A DNA stretch of 64,000 nucleotides from Rozella allomycis CSF55 (Eukaryota > Rozellomycota), in contig KE561054.1 of assembly GCA_000442015.1 (NCBI GenBank), forward strand, positions 1 through 64,000. Direction: 5' to 3'. Below, in pieces: positions 39,608 to 53,378 of this stretch; the stretch's first letter is position 1; the number at the start of each line of letters is the position of its first letter. The translations under genes were made by a program, and so were the position numbers. The notes beneath the pieces are model-generated. The model saw only the letters and a list, made by a program, of their open reading frames with translations. It made no database searches and was not told the DNA's origin.

Positions 39608-39968
39608 ACATTTGTGTGGTCTTGAAAGCAACAAGATGTTAAGTAAACTTGATGTAAGCAAAAACCTGATATCTTCAATTCGTGATTTGAATCCGATTAA
39701 ATCTTTGCCATTGCTTTGCAACTTGGATCTTAGGTTAAATGAAATCTCTATCATAAAGTTTTATAGATCCAAGTTAATATTCCATTTCTCTAAACTCCAA
39801 GTTTTGGATCTTCAAATAATTAGCAACGAAGAAAAGATTACAGCGATCAATATGTTTGATCCTCCCAGATACGTTGTAGACGCGGAAGAAAATGCGAGAA
39901 AGTTGCATCAAAGAATAAGTGAAAATCCAGAAACAAAATTGGTCCGACAAACATTGAAAATAAAATAG
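39608..39968 (+). CDS. SDS22-type leucine-rich repeat protein, 3' part
   Basis: The frame is open from the N at 39607 to TAG 39966-39968. It has LRR units (LSKLDVSKNLISSIRDLNPI, LPLLCNLDLRLNEISII) followed by an LRR cap with the pattern Y-R-x-x-x-I-F-x-F-x-x-L-x-V-L-D, and then EEKITAINMFDPPRYVVDAE. This cap plus EEK..AIN.F.PP.YV.AEE is shared with cilium/centrosome-type LRR proteins. The 5' half is missing at the join. The stop is 14 nt from the stop of UBR7. Confidence 0.6.
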
Positions 39969-39982
39969 AGAGACTTTTGACG

Positions 39983-41055
39983 TTAATTTACTTTATTAGC
40001 TTTTTTGGCTTTGAATTCCTCAAAAAACTCTTTGATGTTCTAAATTACTTTGGATATGTTTGCTCACTTGTTCAGATATTATTTTATCTTTAAAATTATT
40101 GCAGAAAGCGTTAAATTCAGTTTTAAGATCGTTGTATTCATGAATCGCATCTATTATAGCTGGTTGTGGCAAAGAACTGATGTCATTTTGGTGATCAGTG
40201 AGAATTTTATTGAAAACCCCATCCATTAAATTTTCGGCTTTCACAAATAAATGAATTTTCTACCTGGCGTTAGAATGACGTCTTCAGGTGGATCATAGGG
40301 AGTTTCTTCACTGAACAAAAATGGAAACTCTCGCTCGAATGTTAAACAATTCGGACACCTGCAAACTTTGCTTCGCCATTCCTCTTGTAAATAGCAATCT
40401 ATTCAAATAAAATGCTTGATGATTACCACCATTTGAATTGAAAGTGCATGGATGATTTGCTTCAAGTCCTATTAAATGTTCAAGAAAAGGTTGGAAATTG
40501 GGAACGCAATTTCTGCATATGAAAGAGTCGAATGATTCTAAATCAATGTTCTGTTCAATACAGGAGTCATGAAACCAATCAAAGCACGATATGCACTGAA
40601 GCATTTCTCTTGTTTCTTTCTCTGGGTCATATGAAGAATCACAAAAACAAAATTTTCCAAAATAATTGTGATAATCTTTTGAATTTTTGTCAAGGTAAGG
40701 CTGCTTTTCGTTTACAGGATATTTTTCATTTTCCAAAAAGCATTGGCCTTTTTTATTAATGAATATTAGTTACTAGTGTTGCCGACTGTACAGCAGTCAC
40801 ATCTAATGGACCTTTTCAGCCAAAGCTCCTCTATTTCATGTTCTGCGTGACACGAAATGCTACAAGCATAACATGTGACTCGTGGGATTTCGCCCTCTGC
40901 TGCAGGATTACAAGTTAAGCATCTGTATACTCTTTGAAGGACATATCCTGTAAATAAAGATAAAATAAATTACCCTGAGAATAAGAGCATTTATCTATGC
41001 GAAAAGGATAAGTTTGGAAGGCCTCTTGAGTGATTAAGGCGTCAAAATCTACCAT
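39983..41055 (-). CDS. UBR7: UBR7-like protein (UBR box plus PHD finger)
   Basis: Six exons give 315 aa. It begins MVDFDALITQEAFQTYPFRI, then a UBR-type zinc box (RVYRCLTCNPAAEGE, RVTCYACSISCHAEHEIEEL, RSIRCDC), a PHD finger (GKFCFCDSSYDPEKETREML, QCISCFDWFHDSCIE, ICRNC), then EEWRSKVCRCPNCLTFEREF and a C-terminal helix HIQKFFEEFKAKKANKVN as in animal UBR7. Introns are 26, 26, 28, 26 and, near the end, only 19 nt (40030-40048); that last one is needed to reach the conserved QKFFEEFKAKK end. UBR7 is reported to be a histone H2B ubiquitin ligase; only the domains are seen here. Confidence 0.85.
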
Positions 41056-41329
41056 TTGACTTTTCCAATTTTAAAGAAATCAAAATGCTAAAGTTACTTT
41101 TTAATTTTATTCCAATTTTTTATAAACAAAATGATAGAAATTATAATAGAAATATAAGTCTTGTTACTCTTGTCACTTGTGCATGTTAATGGGCCCAATT
41201 TAAGGTCAATTATTCAACGTGCGTTAAAAACATTTAGAATTAAAGAATAATAGAATATAAAATGAATTGTGGTTTATTTTGAGAATCATTCTAGTTCACA
41301 AACCTGTTTCTGAAACCAAGCCACAATTT

Positions 41330-45345
<4,016 letters not shown>

Positions 45346-45470
45346 GGGTTGAAAGGGTAAGGTAGGGGTTGAATGAACTTAATAAACTTTAATGATTAAT
45401 GCTAAGACTTTAAAACATTTTAATTTAAATCTTTTTAATTTCAAACTAATTATTTCAAACATTTTGTTTA

Positions 45471-46164
45471 TTAAAGATCGTCATCCTCTTCTGGAAGTGG
45501 CTGGTTCATGGCTTGCGTCAAGTCTTGGTTGTATTGCGCCATCAATTGTGGATCAACGGCTACTTCAGGTGGTGCAAGCGCTGGTGACGCTACCAACTCC
45601 AAATTGGGATTGCCTGTCAACTTTCTCGCCAACCAGATAAACGGCTTCTCAAAGTTATAATTACTCTTGGCTGAAATATCAAAATATTGCAGATTCTTCT
45701 TGCGGTGGAACGTTATGCTCTTTGGCTTCACTTTACGGTCCTTTTATCGCCAAAAATTCATCTTACTTTGATATCAACCTTGTTGCCACACAGAACAATT
45801 GGAATGTTCTCACACACTCTCGTTAAATCACGATGCCAGTTCGGTACATTCTTATACGTAATACGCGACGTCACATCAAACATGATAATCCCACACTGTC
45901 CAGAAATATAATAGCCATCACGCAAGCCTCCAAACTTTTCTTGTCCAGCGGTATCCCACGTATTAAAACATATCGGGCCATAGTTTGTATGGAAAACTAA
46001 TGGATGCACCTCAACTCCCAATGTCGCTATCTCATCCCTACTCGTATCTTACCTACATACTTTTTTTCGAATTCTCCTGTCAAGTGACGCTTCACAAATG
46101 TCGTCTTGCCTGTACCACCATCTCCTACTAGAACTAACTTGAACGATGGAACTTGGTTTTCCAT
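45471..46164 (-). CDS. RAN: RAN GTPase
   Basis: Nuclear-transport GTPase, 213 aa from three exons (two 26-nt introns). G1 [14 protein letters not shown], effector [15 protein letters not shown]3 [19 protein letters not shown]4 [13 protein letters not shown]5 [16 protein letters not shown], and the acidic C-terminal tail ending LPEEDDDL that binds Ran-binding proteins. The start (46162-46164) gives [17 protein letters not shown]. It is convergent with the ATPase. Confidence 0.97.
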
Positions 46165-46453
46165 TTGCAAGGGTCAAGGGCTGAAAAAGTTTAGCCACAA
46201 AGAATGTCAGGGAAAATTATTGACAAAAATAGGGTTTGAGATGAGAGTAGAGTAAGTATTAAATGAGAGTATCTAGATTGAGAGAGGGGTTAAGGGGTGT
46301 TAGATTCAGAATAATTGAAGTTTGAAAATTTGTTGAATTTAAAAGTTGATATATAAAATTTGATTAAAGGCGATACATAATTCTTAATCTTATAATTCTT
46401 AATTCATAAATTCATTAACCCAAAACAAAATATTAACTTAAGAATTTTATTTA

Positions 46454-47911
46454 CTAATCAATTACTTTGTATGTAATTCCCCGCTTCAGTGGTTTTTCTT
46501 TTGGCTCATCAGGGTTCAATACACTCCTCAAATAGTCAGTCACACTCTTCACATTTTCAGAATACTTTGATGAAACTGGAATCACTTTCAATTGCGTCTT
46601 TTCTTCAAATTGCTTCACTCGTTCTTCAACATTCTCTAATCGATCCATCTTATTGCCAATTATCAATGATGTTCGGTTAATCAACTCTTCCTTGTAAAGC
46701 CTCAACTCATTCTGCAATATCTCGAAATCCTTCCAGGGTTCAGGCTTCGACATGTCCACAACGTACACGAGTATTTTACATCGCTCAATATGACGAAGAA
46801 AAGAAAATCCAAGCCCATAATTTAAATGCGCTCCCATAATAATTCCAGGTATATCCGCTATTATAAACTTGTAATGATCTGCAAAATCTACAGAACCCAA
46901 ATACGGATTCAATGTAGTAAATGGATACGGCGCTATTTTAGGATGCGCATTAGAAACAGCATTTAAAAATGTACTCTACTAAAATACGTAAAATCACCAA
47001 ACCTTTCCGGCATTCGGTAGACCCACAAGCCCAACATCAGCAACTGTTTTTAACTCGAGACTAAGATACCGCAGCTCTCCATTTGTACCCTCCTCGAATG
47101 CATTTATTTGATCCTCTAAAAATTTATTTCCTCGGCCACCTTCCCCTCCCCGGCAAATCAATATTTTCTTGCCGGGTTCATCAAAGTCAAATGATTGGTC
47201 CAGTGGGCTTTTATTGTAAAAGGTTCCTTGGAAATGCTTTAAATCATCAGCTAGTACATGCTTTGATGTAACATCTTTCATTATTCTATGATACAATCGT
47301 GATTAGATTACGTTCCAACTGGCACTTTCAAAATCAAGTCGTCACCACAACGTCCATTCATATCGTTCCCATGACCTCTATCACCGTCATCCGCTGATAA
47401 TCTTTTCCTCAAGTGTTTCAAAGTATGGACAGCACTGCAAGCTTCCAAATAGACACTACCTCCTCTGCCTCCATTCCCACCCTCTCATAGCTAGATTTTC
47501 TAATTACCGTAGCCGGGAAAAAGCCTGATCGAAGAGGATTGTCAAATGAAGAGCAACCATTACCACCTCGTCCTCCTTGGAATCTAATCACCATCCAATC
47601 TATAAAATTGCCATCCTCTACTATTGTATTCAATTATTTACCATGGTTTGCAATTTATAGGCTTTGTATTTCCAGTCTTTTTCTATGTCTTTCATGTTTC
47701 TGTTCAAAACTTGCTTCTCTCTCATCAAATAATCATCATTGTATTGAGTAACATCAGTTTTTTGATAAATTATCGCATCATTAGCACTGGGCTTATTTCT
47801 TCCCTTTCTTCTATATGTCGCATAATATACAATTCTGCTTAAATTTATTCCTCTGTGTAAATCAGGTTGGCACTGTATAGAGTTGTAGTAGATCGTAAAA
47901 GGAAACATCAT
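46454..47911 (-). CDS. MTG2: mitochondrial OBG-family GTPase (MTG2/GTPBP5 type)
   Basis: Five exons, introns 26, 26, 26 and 27 nt, 450 aa. Glycine-rich OBG fold (VIRFQGGRGGNGCSSFDN, GGNGGRGGSVYLEACSAVHT), RGGEGGRGN, then the G domain: G1 VGLPNAGKSTFLNAV, G3 ADIPGIIMGAHLNYG, G4 IGNKMDR, G5 VSSKYSEN. The G1 exon is split by a 27-nt intron. The N-terminal ~90 residues before the OBG fold (MMFPFTIYYNSIQC...RRKGRNK) look like a mitochondrial leader plus linker. OBG proteins act in assembly of the large mitoribosomal subunit. The frame across the first intron only works with a 26-nt intron ending TAGAG. Confidence 0.9.
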
Positions 47912-48147
47912 TTTGTCAATTAAATTTTGAAAAGCCAAATCTGGAATTTAAAGAAATTTGATAAGCTTTTTAGTTTTTGAAAGAAACAATTGGTGAACCA
48001 CCGTCTATTTCTAAATCGATGGTTCCTGAAAGGGACGGGATTATACTTATAGTACTCAAATATCTTTATAAATTTCTTTATTCATTAAGGATGAGTATAG
48101 AATATTGAAAATATAATAAATTCACTGCCCATTTTCTTTAGAACAAT

Positions 48148-48609
48148 ATGGAAAGTGGCGCAGGAATGCAAAAACGACCAAGAAGTGAAGATTCCGATGA
48201 AAATTTCTTCAATATCAATAATCATGAAATTCCAATTTTAAAAAAACTCAGACATTCAAATTTAAATCTTAAACGCCAGTTAGAATCCTTAGATGAACCT
48301 CATAGTATTAAAAAGATGAAGACCGTAAATGCTGAAAACATGGAACAATTCAACAATCTAACACAAGAATCAATAGACCTGGGCCAATGTTATAATTATC
48401 AAACTTTAACAATTCATCCACTCTTTGAAGATTATTTGAATAAAAACATTTCAACAAGTCATCGGTTATTGGACTTTGATTTGTACAACGAGGAAAAACC
48501 GGAAGATGAAAAGAGTCCATCAAATCGCTCAAGTCCAACAAATACCGGGGCTCTAATTCTGTATAACGAAAATCCACTGAATTTTCACAATAATCAATTT
48601 TGCATGTAA
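48148..48609 (+). CDS. uncharacterised basic/acidic low-complexity protein, 153 aa
   Basis: Single exon, MESGAGMQKRPRSEDSDENF at the start and FHNNQFCM at the end. It has two basic clusters (LKKLRHSNLNLKR, IKKMKTVNAE) that could act as nuclear signals and a Ser/Glu-rich second half. No known domain. Its stop is 26 nt from the convergent NFS1 stop. Confidence 0.5.
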   Translation: MESGAGMQKRPRSEDSDENFFNINNHEIPILKKLRHSNLNLKRQLESLDEPHSIKKMKTVNAENMEQFNNLTQESIDLGQCYNYQTLTIHPLFEDYLNKNISTSHRLLDFDLYNEEKPEDEKSPSNRSSPTNTGALILYNENPLNFHNNQFCM

Positions 48610-48635
48610 AAATAAAATACTATATTTATTAAATA

Positions 48636-50041
48636 TTAATGCTGCGACCACTCAATAGATTTCAAATCTATGCCTTCTTGCACCATTTCCCACAAGGGGC
48701 TCAATTCGCGAAGTTTATTAACGTGGTACACAGTGGCTTTCACACACATATCAATTTCTTCCTCTGTAGTGAATCTACCAATACCAAACCTGATTGATGA
48801 ATGTGCCATATCTTCTTCTGTGCCTAACGCCCTTAAAACGTATGAAGGTTCCAATGATGCAGAAGTACATGCAGATCCAGAAGAAAGTGCAAAGTCTTTT
48901 AAAGCCATTAAAAGTGACTCTCCTTCGACGTATCCAAAAGATAGATTGATGCAACCTAACTCGGAATAATGTCTAAAACTTACCAGGGTAGGAATGATTA
49001 TAATCACCATTAAATTTTACGTGTGTGAGTTTCGACATTATTCCGTCAACTAACCTTTTAGAAAGAGCTGAAATTCTTTTTGAATCAACATCCATTTCGG
49101 CAAGGGATAGTCGACAAGCCTCACCAAGGCCAACGACAAGAGGAGTTGGTACTTAATTAATTTAGCCATTATTTATGTACCTGTTCCTGATCTAAGACCT
49201 CTTTCTTGCCCTCCACCAGAAATTAATGGCTCCAATCTGACTCTTGGCCTTCTACGAACAAACAGGGCACCGATACCTTTTGGGCCATAAACTTTATGTC
49301 CCGAAATAGATAAAAGGTCAATGTTAGATTTATTGACGTCAATTGGAATCTTTCCGACAGCCTGTGCAGCATCAGTATGAAAGAACACTCCTTTCTCTCT
49401 ACAAATTTTGCCAATCTCTGAAATAGGTTGAATAACGCCTATTTCGTTGTTTACAGCCATGACCGAAACCAAAGCGGTATCTGGCCTAATTGTGTCCCGA
49501 AGCCTTTGTAAATCCACCAAGCCCGACGAGGACACTGGCAAATAAGTGACATCAAAACCTTCTTCTTGCATAACTCTGCAAGAATCAAGAACACATTTAT
49601 GTTCTGTTTGTGTAGTAATTATATGTTTTTTAGTTTTGCGATAAAAACGTGGAACACCCTTAATTGCCATATTATTAGATTCCGTGGCGCCAGAAGTGAA
49701 TATTATTTCTTTTGGATTGGCGTTTATCAACGCGGCGACGTTCTATTGAAATAATATGGTTAATTTACATTTCTTGCTTCTTCAACACCTTTTTCACTTT
49801 CCCAGCCATATTCATGAGTTCTCGAATGTGGATTACCAAATTTGTTTGTCATATATGGTAGCATTTTGTCAACTACTCTTGGATCCATCGGAGTAGTTGC
49901 TTGCATGTCTAAATAAATAGGTTTTCCGTCCCTTTTAACGATTTTGGGAGGCTCGAATCCTGGTGGGATATTTGTAGCGAATAATCTGGAAAAAAATTTG
50001 GAAGAAATGATTGGCCTGCTAGAAGTCACAAAACTCATCAT
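48636..50041 (-). CDS. NFS1: NFS1 mitochondrial cysteine desulfurase
   Basis: PLP enzyme supplying sulfur for iron-sulfur clusters. Four exons, introns 26, 29 and 28 nt, 440 aa. Mitochondrial leader ([20 protein letters not shown]), [57 protein letters not shown], the PLP lysine in [35 protein letters not shown], and the catalytic cysteine loop [20 protein letters not shown]. All key residues are intact. Mitochondrial matrix is the expected site. Confidence 0.97.
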
Positions 50042-50358
50042 TTCGAAACACCAGGGTACAACTGCAAACTATAATGATAAACAACTTTAGAATAGTGCAA
50101 ATGCTAATTTAAAAATTTATTAATAGGAACAAAATTAATTGGCTACTCTCTTCTAAATAAATTGTATGTATTCGACAATGGCTGGTATTGAAGGTTTATA
50201 TAATTTCAAAAAATTAAATAACTTTAAAAAGATAATGTGCCCCGTTAGAATTGAGAGATCAATTTCGTTTTCTGAAATTCAGGAATGGCAAATTTCGAAA
50301 ATTCTTAAACGCAAAATTTTCTGAACCCTGGTTTTTACTAAAGGCGTGAATAATCACT
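50042..50358. promoter_or_regulatory. divergent upstream region of NFS1 and RPS2
   Basis: 317 nt between the two divergent start codons, the longest divergent promoter in this half of the window. It contains T-rich stretches and repeated TTTCGAAAATT/AAATTTCG-like words, but I cannot assign a defined factor site. Confidence 0.45.
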
Positions 50359-51123
50359 ATGTCTGAACAAAAAGGAACAAGAGGAGGATTTGGAGGTCGT
50401 GGCCGTCGCCCAGGCCGTAATCAACGTCGTGGCAAGGAAGAAGAAAAGGACAAGTGGGTCCCAGTTACCAAGCTTGGACGTTTGGTATTGGAAGGAAAGA
50501 TTAAGAGCATGGAGGAAATCTACCAACACTCTTTGCCAATCAAGGAATACCAAATCGTTGACTTTTTCTTGCCAAACTTGAAGGATGAAGTCATGAAGAT
50601 TATGCCAGTTCAAAAGCAAACCCAAGCTGGACAAAGAACTCGTTTCAAGGCTTTCGTTGTTGTTGGAGACTACAATGGACATATTGGATTGGGAGTTAAG
50701 TGCGCAAAGGAAGTCGCAACCGCTATTCGTGGAGCTATCATTCTTGCTAAATTGAGTGTCATCCCTGTTCGCCGTGGTTACTGGGGTACTGTTCTCGGAA
50801 ACCCACACACAGTTCCAATGAAGGTCACCGGAAAGTCTGGATCTGTCATCTGTCGTTTGGTCCCTGCGCCACGTGGTACCGGAATTGTTGCTGCGCCAAC
50901 CCCAAAGAAAGTTCTCCAAATGGCTGGAATCGATGATTGCTATACAACTTCTCGTGGATCTACCAAGACTCTCGGAAACTTTGTCAAAGCTACCTTTGCT
51001 GCTATTGGAAACACTTATTCATTCTTGTCCCCTGATCTTTGGGCCAAGACTGAATTGACTCCTTCACCATTCCAAGAGCACAGCGACTTTTTGTCCAAGG
51101 CTCACTTTGGCAAATCTCGTTAA
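50359..51123 (+). CDS. RPS2: 40S ribosomal protein uS5 (RPS2)
   Basis: Cytosolic small-subunit protein, 254 aa, with no intron. N-terminal RG-rich tail ([20 protein letters not shown]), then uS5 core: [76 protein letters not shown]. Codon choice is visibly different from neighbours (CGT, GGA, AAG, GTC preferred), as expected for a very highly expressed gene. Confidence 0.98.
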   Translation: MSEQKGTRGGFGGRGRRPGRNQRRGKEEEKDKWVPVTKLGRLVLEGKIKSMEEIYQHSLPIKEYQIVDFFLPNLKDEVMKIMPVQKQTQAGQRTRFKAFVVVGDYNGHIGLGVKCAKEVATAIRGAIILAKLSVIPVRRGYWGTVLGNPHTVPMKVTGKSGSVICRLVPAPRGTGIVAAPTPKKVLQMAGIDDCYTTSRGSTKTLGNFVKATFAAIGNTYSFLSPDLWAKTELTPSPFQEHSDFLSKAHFGKSR

Positions 51124-51218
51124 ATAAATTCATTCTTTCAAATGTTTAAATTTCGAATGTTTAAATAAATTTTTTAAATTTATATATCGCAGATGTTTAA
51201 AGGTTAAGCCAATTATTT

Positions 51219-52862
51219 TTATTTATTCGTTTGCTTCTTCAACATGTTGTGCTTCTTCAGTTCCTCCTTGTTGTAAAAGACTTCTACCAATCCTTTTATT
51301 CAATTCATTTTACCTCCAATGTCGACCCTTTTGGGTGCGGGAACTCCAAATATTTCCTTGGGGTCTTTTGTTACCTGCGTTTCCAATGTCTTCTTAAGGA
51401 ATGGCGTCTTCGCCCATGTCGGAACAATCGCGTTTTTTACCATACGCTCCTCCTCTTCATCACTTCTAATTATATGATTTTTATTATCTAATTTTACTTT
51501 AATGGCGTATCTGGGATTTTAATGGTTTCGTTGGTCTTTACCGGGGTCTCTAATATATTCATCTTCAACCTCTTTGCATCTTCATTTTCCAACTGCAATT
51601 CCTTTTTATTCTTTTGAAGAGATGCAACATTTGCTTTTGGCTTTGGCTTTTCTGGAATCTTGGTCTTATCGGGATTGACCTTGCTAGGTTGGGGTATTTT
51701 TGATTTTATATTCTTAAAGTCCAACTATGACAAATGAAACAATCTAATTACTTTCTTTAACGTTTCCATTGACGTTTGTTTCGCTGGTTGTGTTTTAGCC
51801 AATTGAATATTCTTTTGTCCAATTTGTTTTTCAACATTTTGTTCTCTACTTTTTTGATTTGTTGTTTCTTCTCTTATAATATCCCCTCTAGTCTTTTCAA
51901 CCTCCGCTACCCTGGCTTTAACAATTTCAGCTTTGATTATTTCCTGGTTCAAGTCTTTATTCAACGAAATCTCACTCTTTTTAATATCCATAGGTTTAGA
52001 AAATGATAACACCGTCGATGCCTTTTCAAACATTTCTCTCTTTTCTTCAGTTCTCTTTTCTTCAGTCTTTTTCATTTCTTTTGGCTCTTCAAGAGTTTCA
52101 TTCTGGATTTTCTTTTTTGATTCATCAACTAGTGACATCGAATTGAATATAAAATTGCGTTCCGACTCCAACTTTTTAAAATGCGAATCCGAAGAATTAA
52201 AAGGCTCGTTTGTTTTCAAATTGGAATTATTTTTTTCAATTTCTGTCACTTTCTGCAAAATCGGTGAAGTTGGCGGCTTTATTTTCTCCCTTAAACTTTG
52301 GAAATTTTGCTTCAATGTTTCTCTGCTGCTTTTAATCTTGGCATTCATTTCTTCTTCAAAAACATTCAAATCAAATGGAGATGAGGTCGTTGTAATATTT
52401 TTGGCTCTTTCAATTGATGATGATTCCTGTGTTGTTAATGTTTTAGGCACTTCATTCTGTTTCATCATTATTTCTCGCTGTTTAGGTATTATTTCCCGCT
52501 GTTTAGATAATGGATCCGAATTCTTTGAATTGGAACTCGTCAAGAGTGATGATATTAATGGATTAGGCTTTACAGATTGTCTTGGAGAATCTAGTTGTTT
52601 TGCTTTTTTGAGATTCAGACTAGGAAGTTGGAGAGATCTTTCTGCTACCAGCAAATTCTTTTTGGCTTCTTCGGTCCTTTGTTTTTCTTTAATATTGTTT
52701 GGAATCGGCTTCTTTTTTATTACATATCTAAGTCACAACATGATCAATAAACTACTCTTCATAAAAATCTTTAAAGTATTGTGAAAATACTTGTTCTTGT
52801 TGTGCAAATTCCTCGAATTTTAGACTTCTTAAAGAATCAAAATGCTCAGTGACTTGTTGCAT
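51219..52862 (-). CDS. INCENP/Sli15-like chromosomal passenger protein
   Basis: Five exons (introns 28, 27, 32 and 21 nt) give 511 aa. The long middle is Lys/Glu-rich with predicted coiled coil or single helix (EEKRTEEKREMFEKASTV, REETTNQKSREQNVEKQIG). The C-terminal exons give SDEEEERMVKNAIVPTWAKT then PFLKKTLETQVTKDPKEIFG, the IN-box pattern (acidic run, PxWA, L...L..Q...DP..IFG) that binds and activates Aurora kinase. The last 21-nt intron (51293-51313) leads to VDIGGLVEVFYNKEELKKHN. The N-terminus (MQQVTEHFDSLRSLKFEEF) could bind survivin/borealin but is not conserved enough to prove it. Confidence 0.75.
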
Positions 52863-53015
52863 TAACCTCTGTTCGTTTAAGAAAAATCAAAAATAAAGTA
52901 TTGTCAGCAAAAGTATAGATTTGAATTATAAACGTTTAATAAATAAATTGTTGTATGTGATTATTCTTTTATTAACGATTTCTTGAGGGCCACCCTTGCG
53001 AAGTGAAAATCTAAA

Positions 53016-53371
53016 ATGGCTACAAAAGTACAAAAAGTTATGGTAGAGCCTATTGTAAGCTATTTTTGTTTGTTATAATATTAGACTTTAATATTTAAAT
53101 ATTTACAGACTGTAAGGATTAATATTTTTGTATTATAGAAAACACCTGTGCAAATATGGCTATATGATCACCCAGAAACAAAGTTGGAAGGAATTATTGT
53201 CGGGTTCGATGAATTTATGAACGTAGTTTTAATAAACGCTGTCGAAGTAAATTCAAAACGGGATTCCAGGAAAGAAATAGGTAAGAATGAATAGTAATTA
53301 TGATAGGCAAAATATTGTTAAAGGGAGAGAACATTACACTAATTGGAGCGATTTCAAATCCAACGCAATAA
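53016..53371 (+). CDS. SME1: Sm protein E (SNRPE)
   Basis: Core snRNP ring subunit, 90 aa. Four exons; the second is only 27 nt (53085-53111, TLIFKYLQT), flanked by introns of 30 nt (53055-53084) and 27 nt (53112-53138); a third intron of 26 nt follows. Spliced blocks match SmE: KVQKVMVEPI|TLIFKYLQT|KTPVQIWLYDHPETKLEG, IIVGFDEFMNVVL, GKILLKGENITLIGAISN. Without the micro-exon the Sm1 motif would be broken. The stop is 7 nt from the stop of the convergent Rb gene. Confidence 0.94.
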
Positions 53372-53378
53372 AATTTAT

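Noticed and set aside
51776..52784. 283-codon plus-strand ORF over INCENP
   Set aside because: Phe/Ser-rich shadow of the Lys/Glu-rich coding strand; the minus strand carries the IN-box and a consistent exon set.
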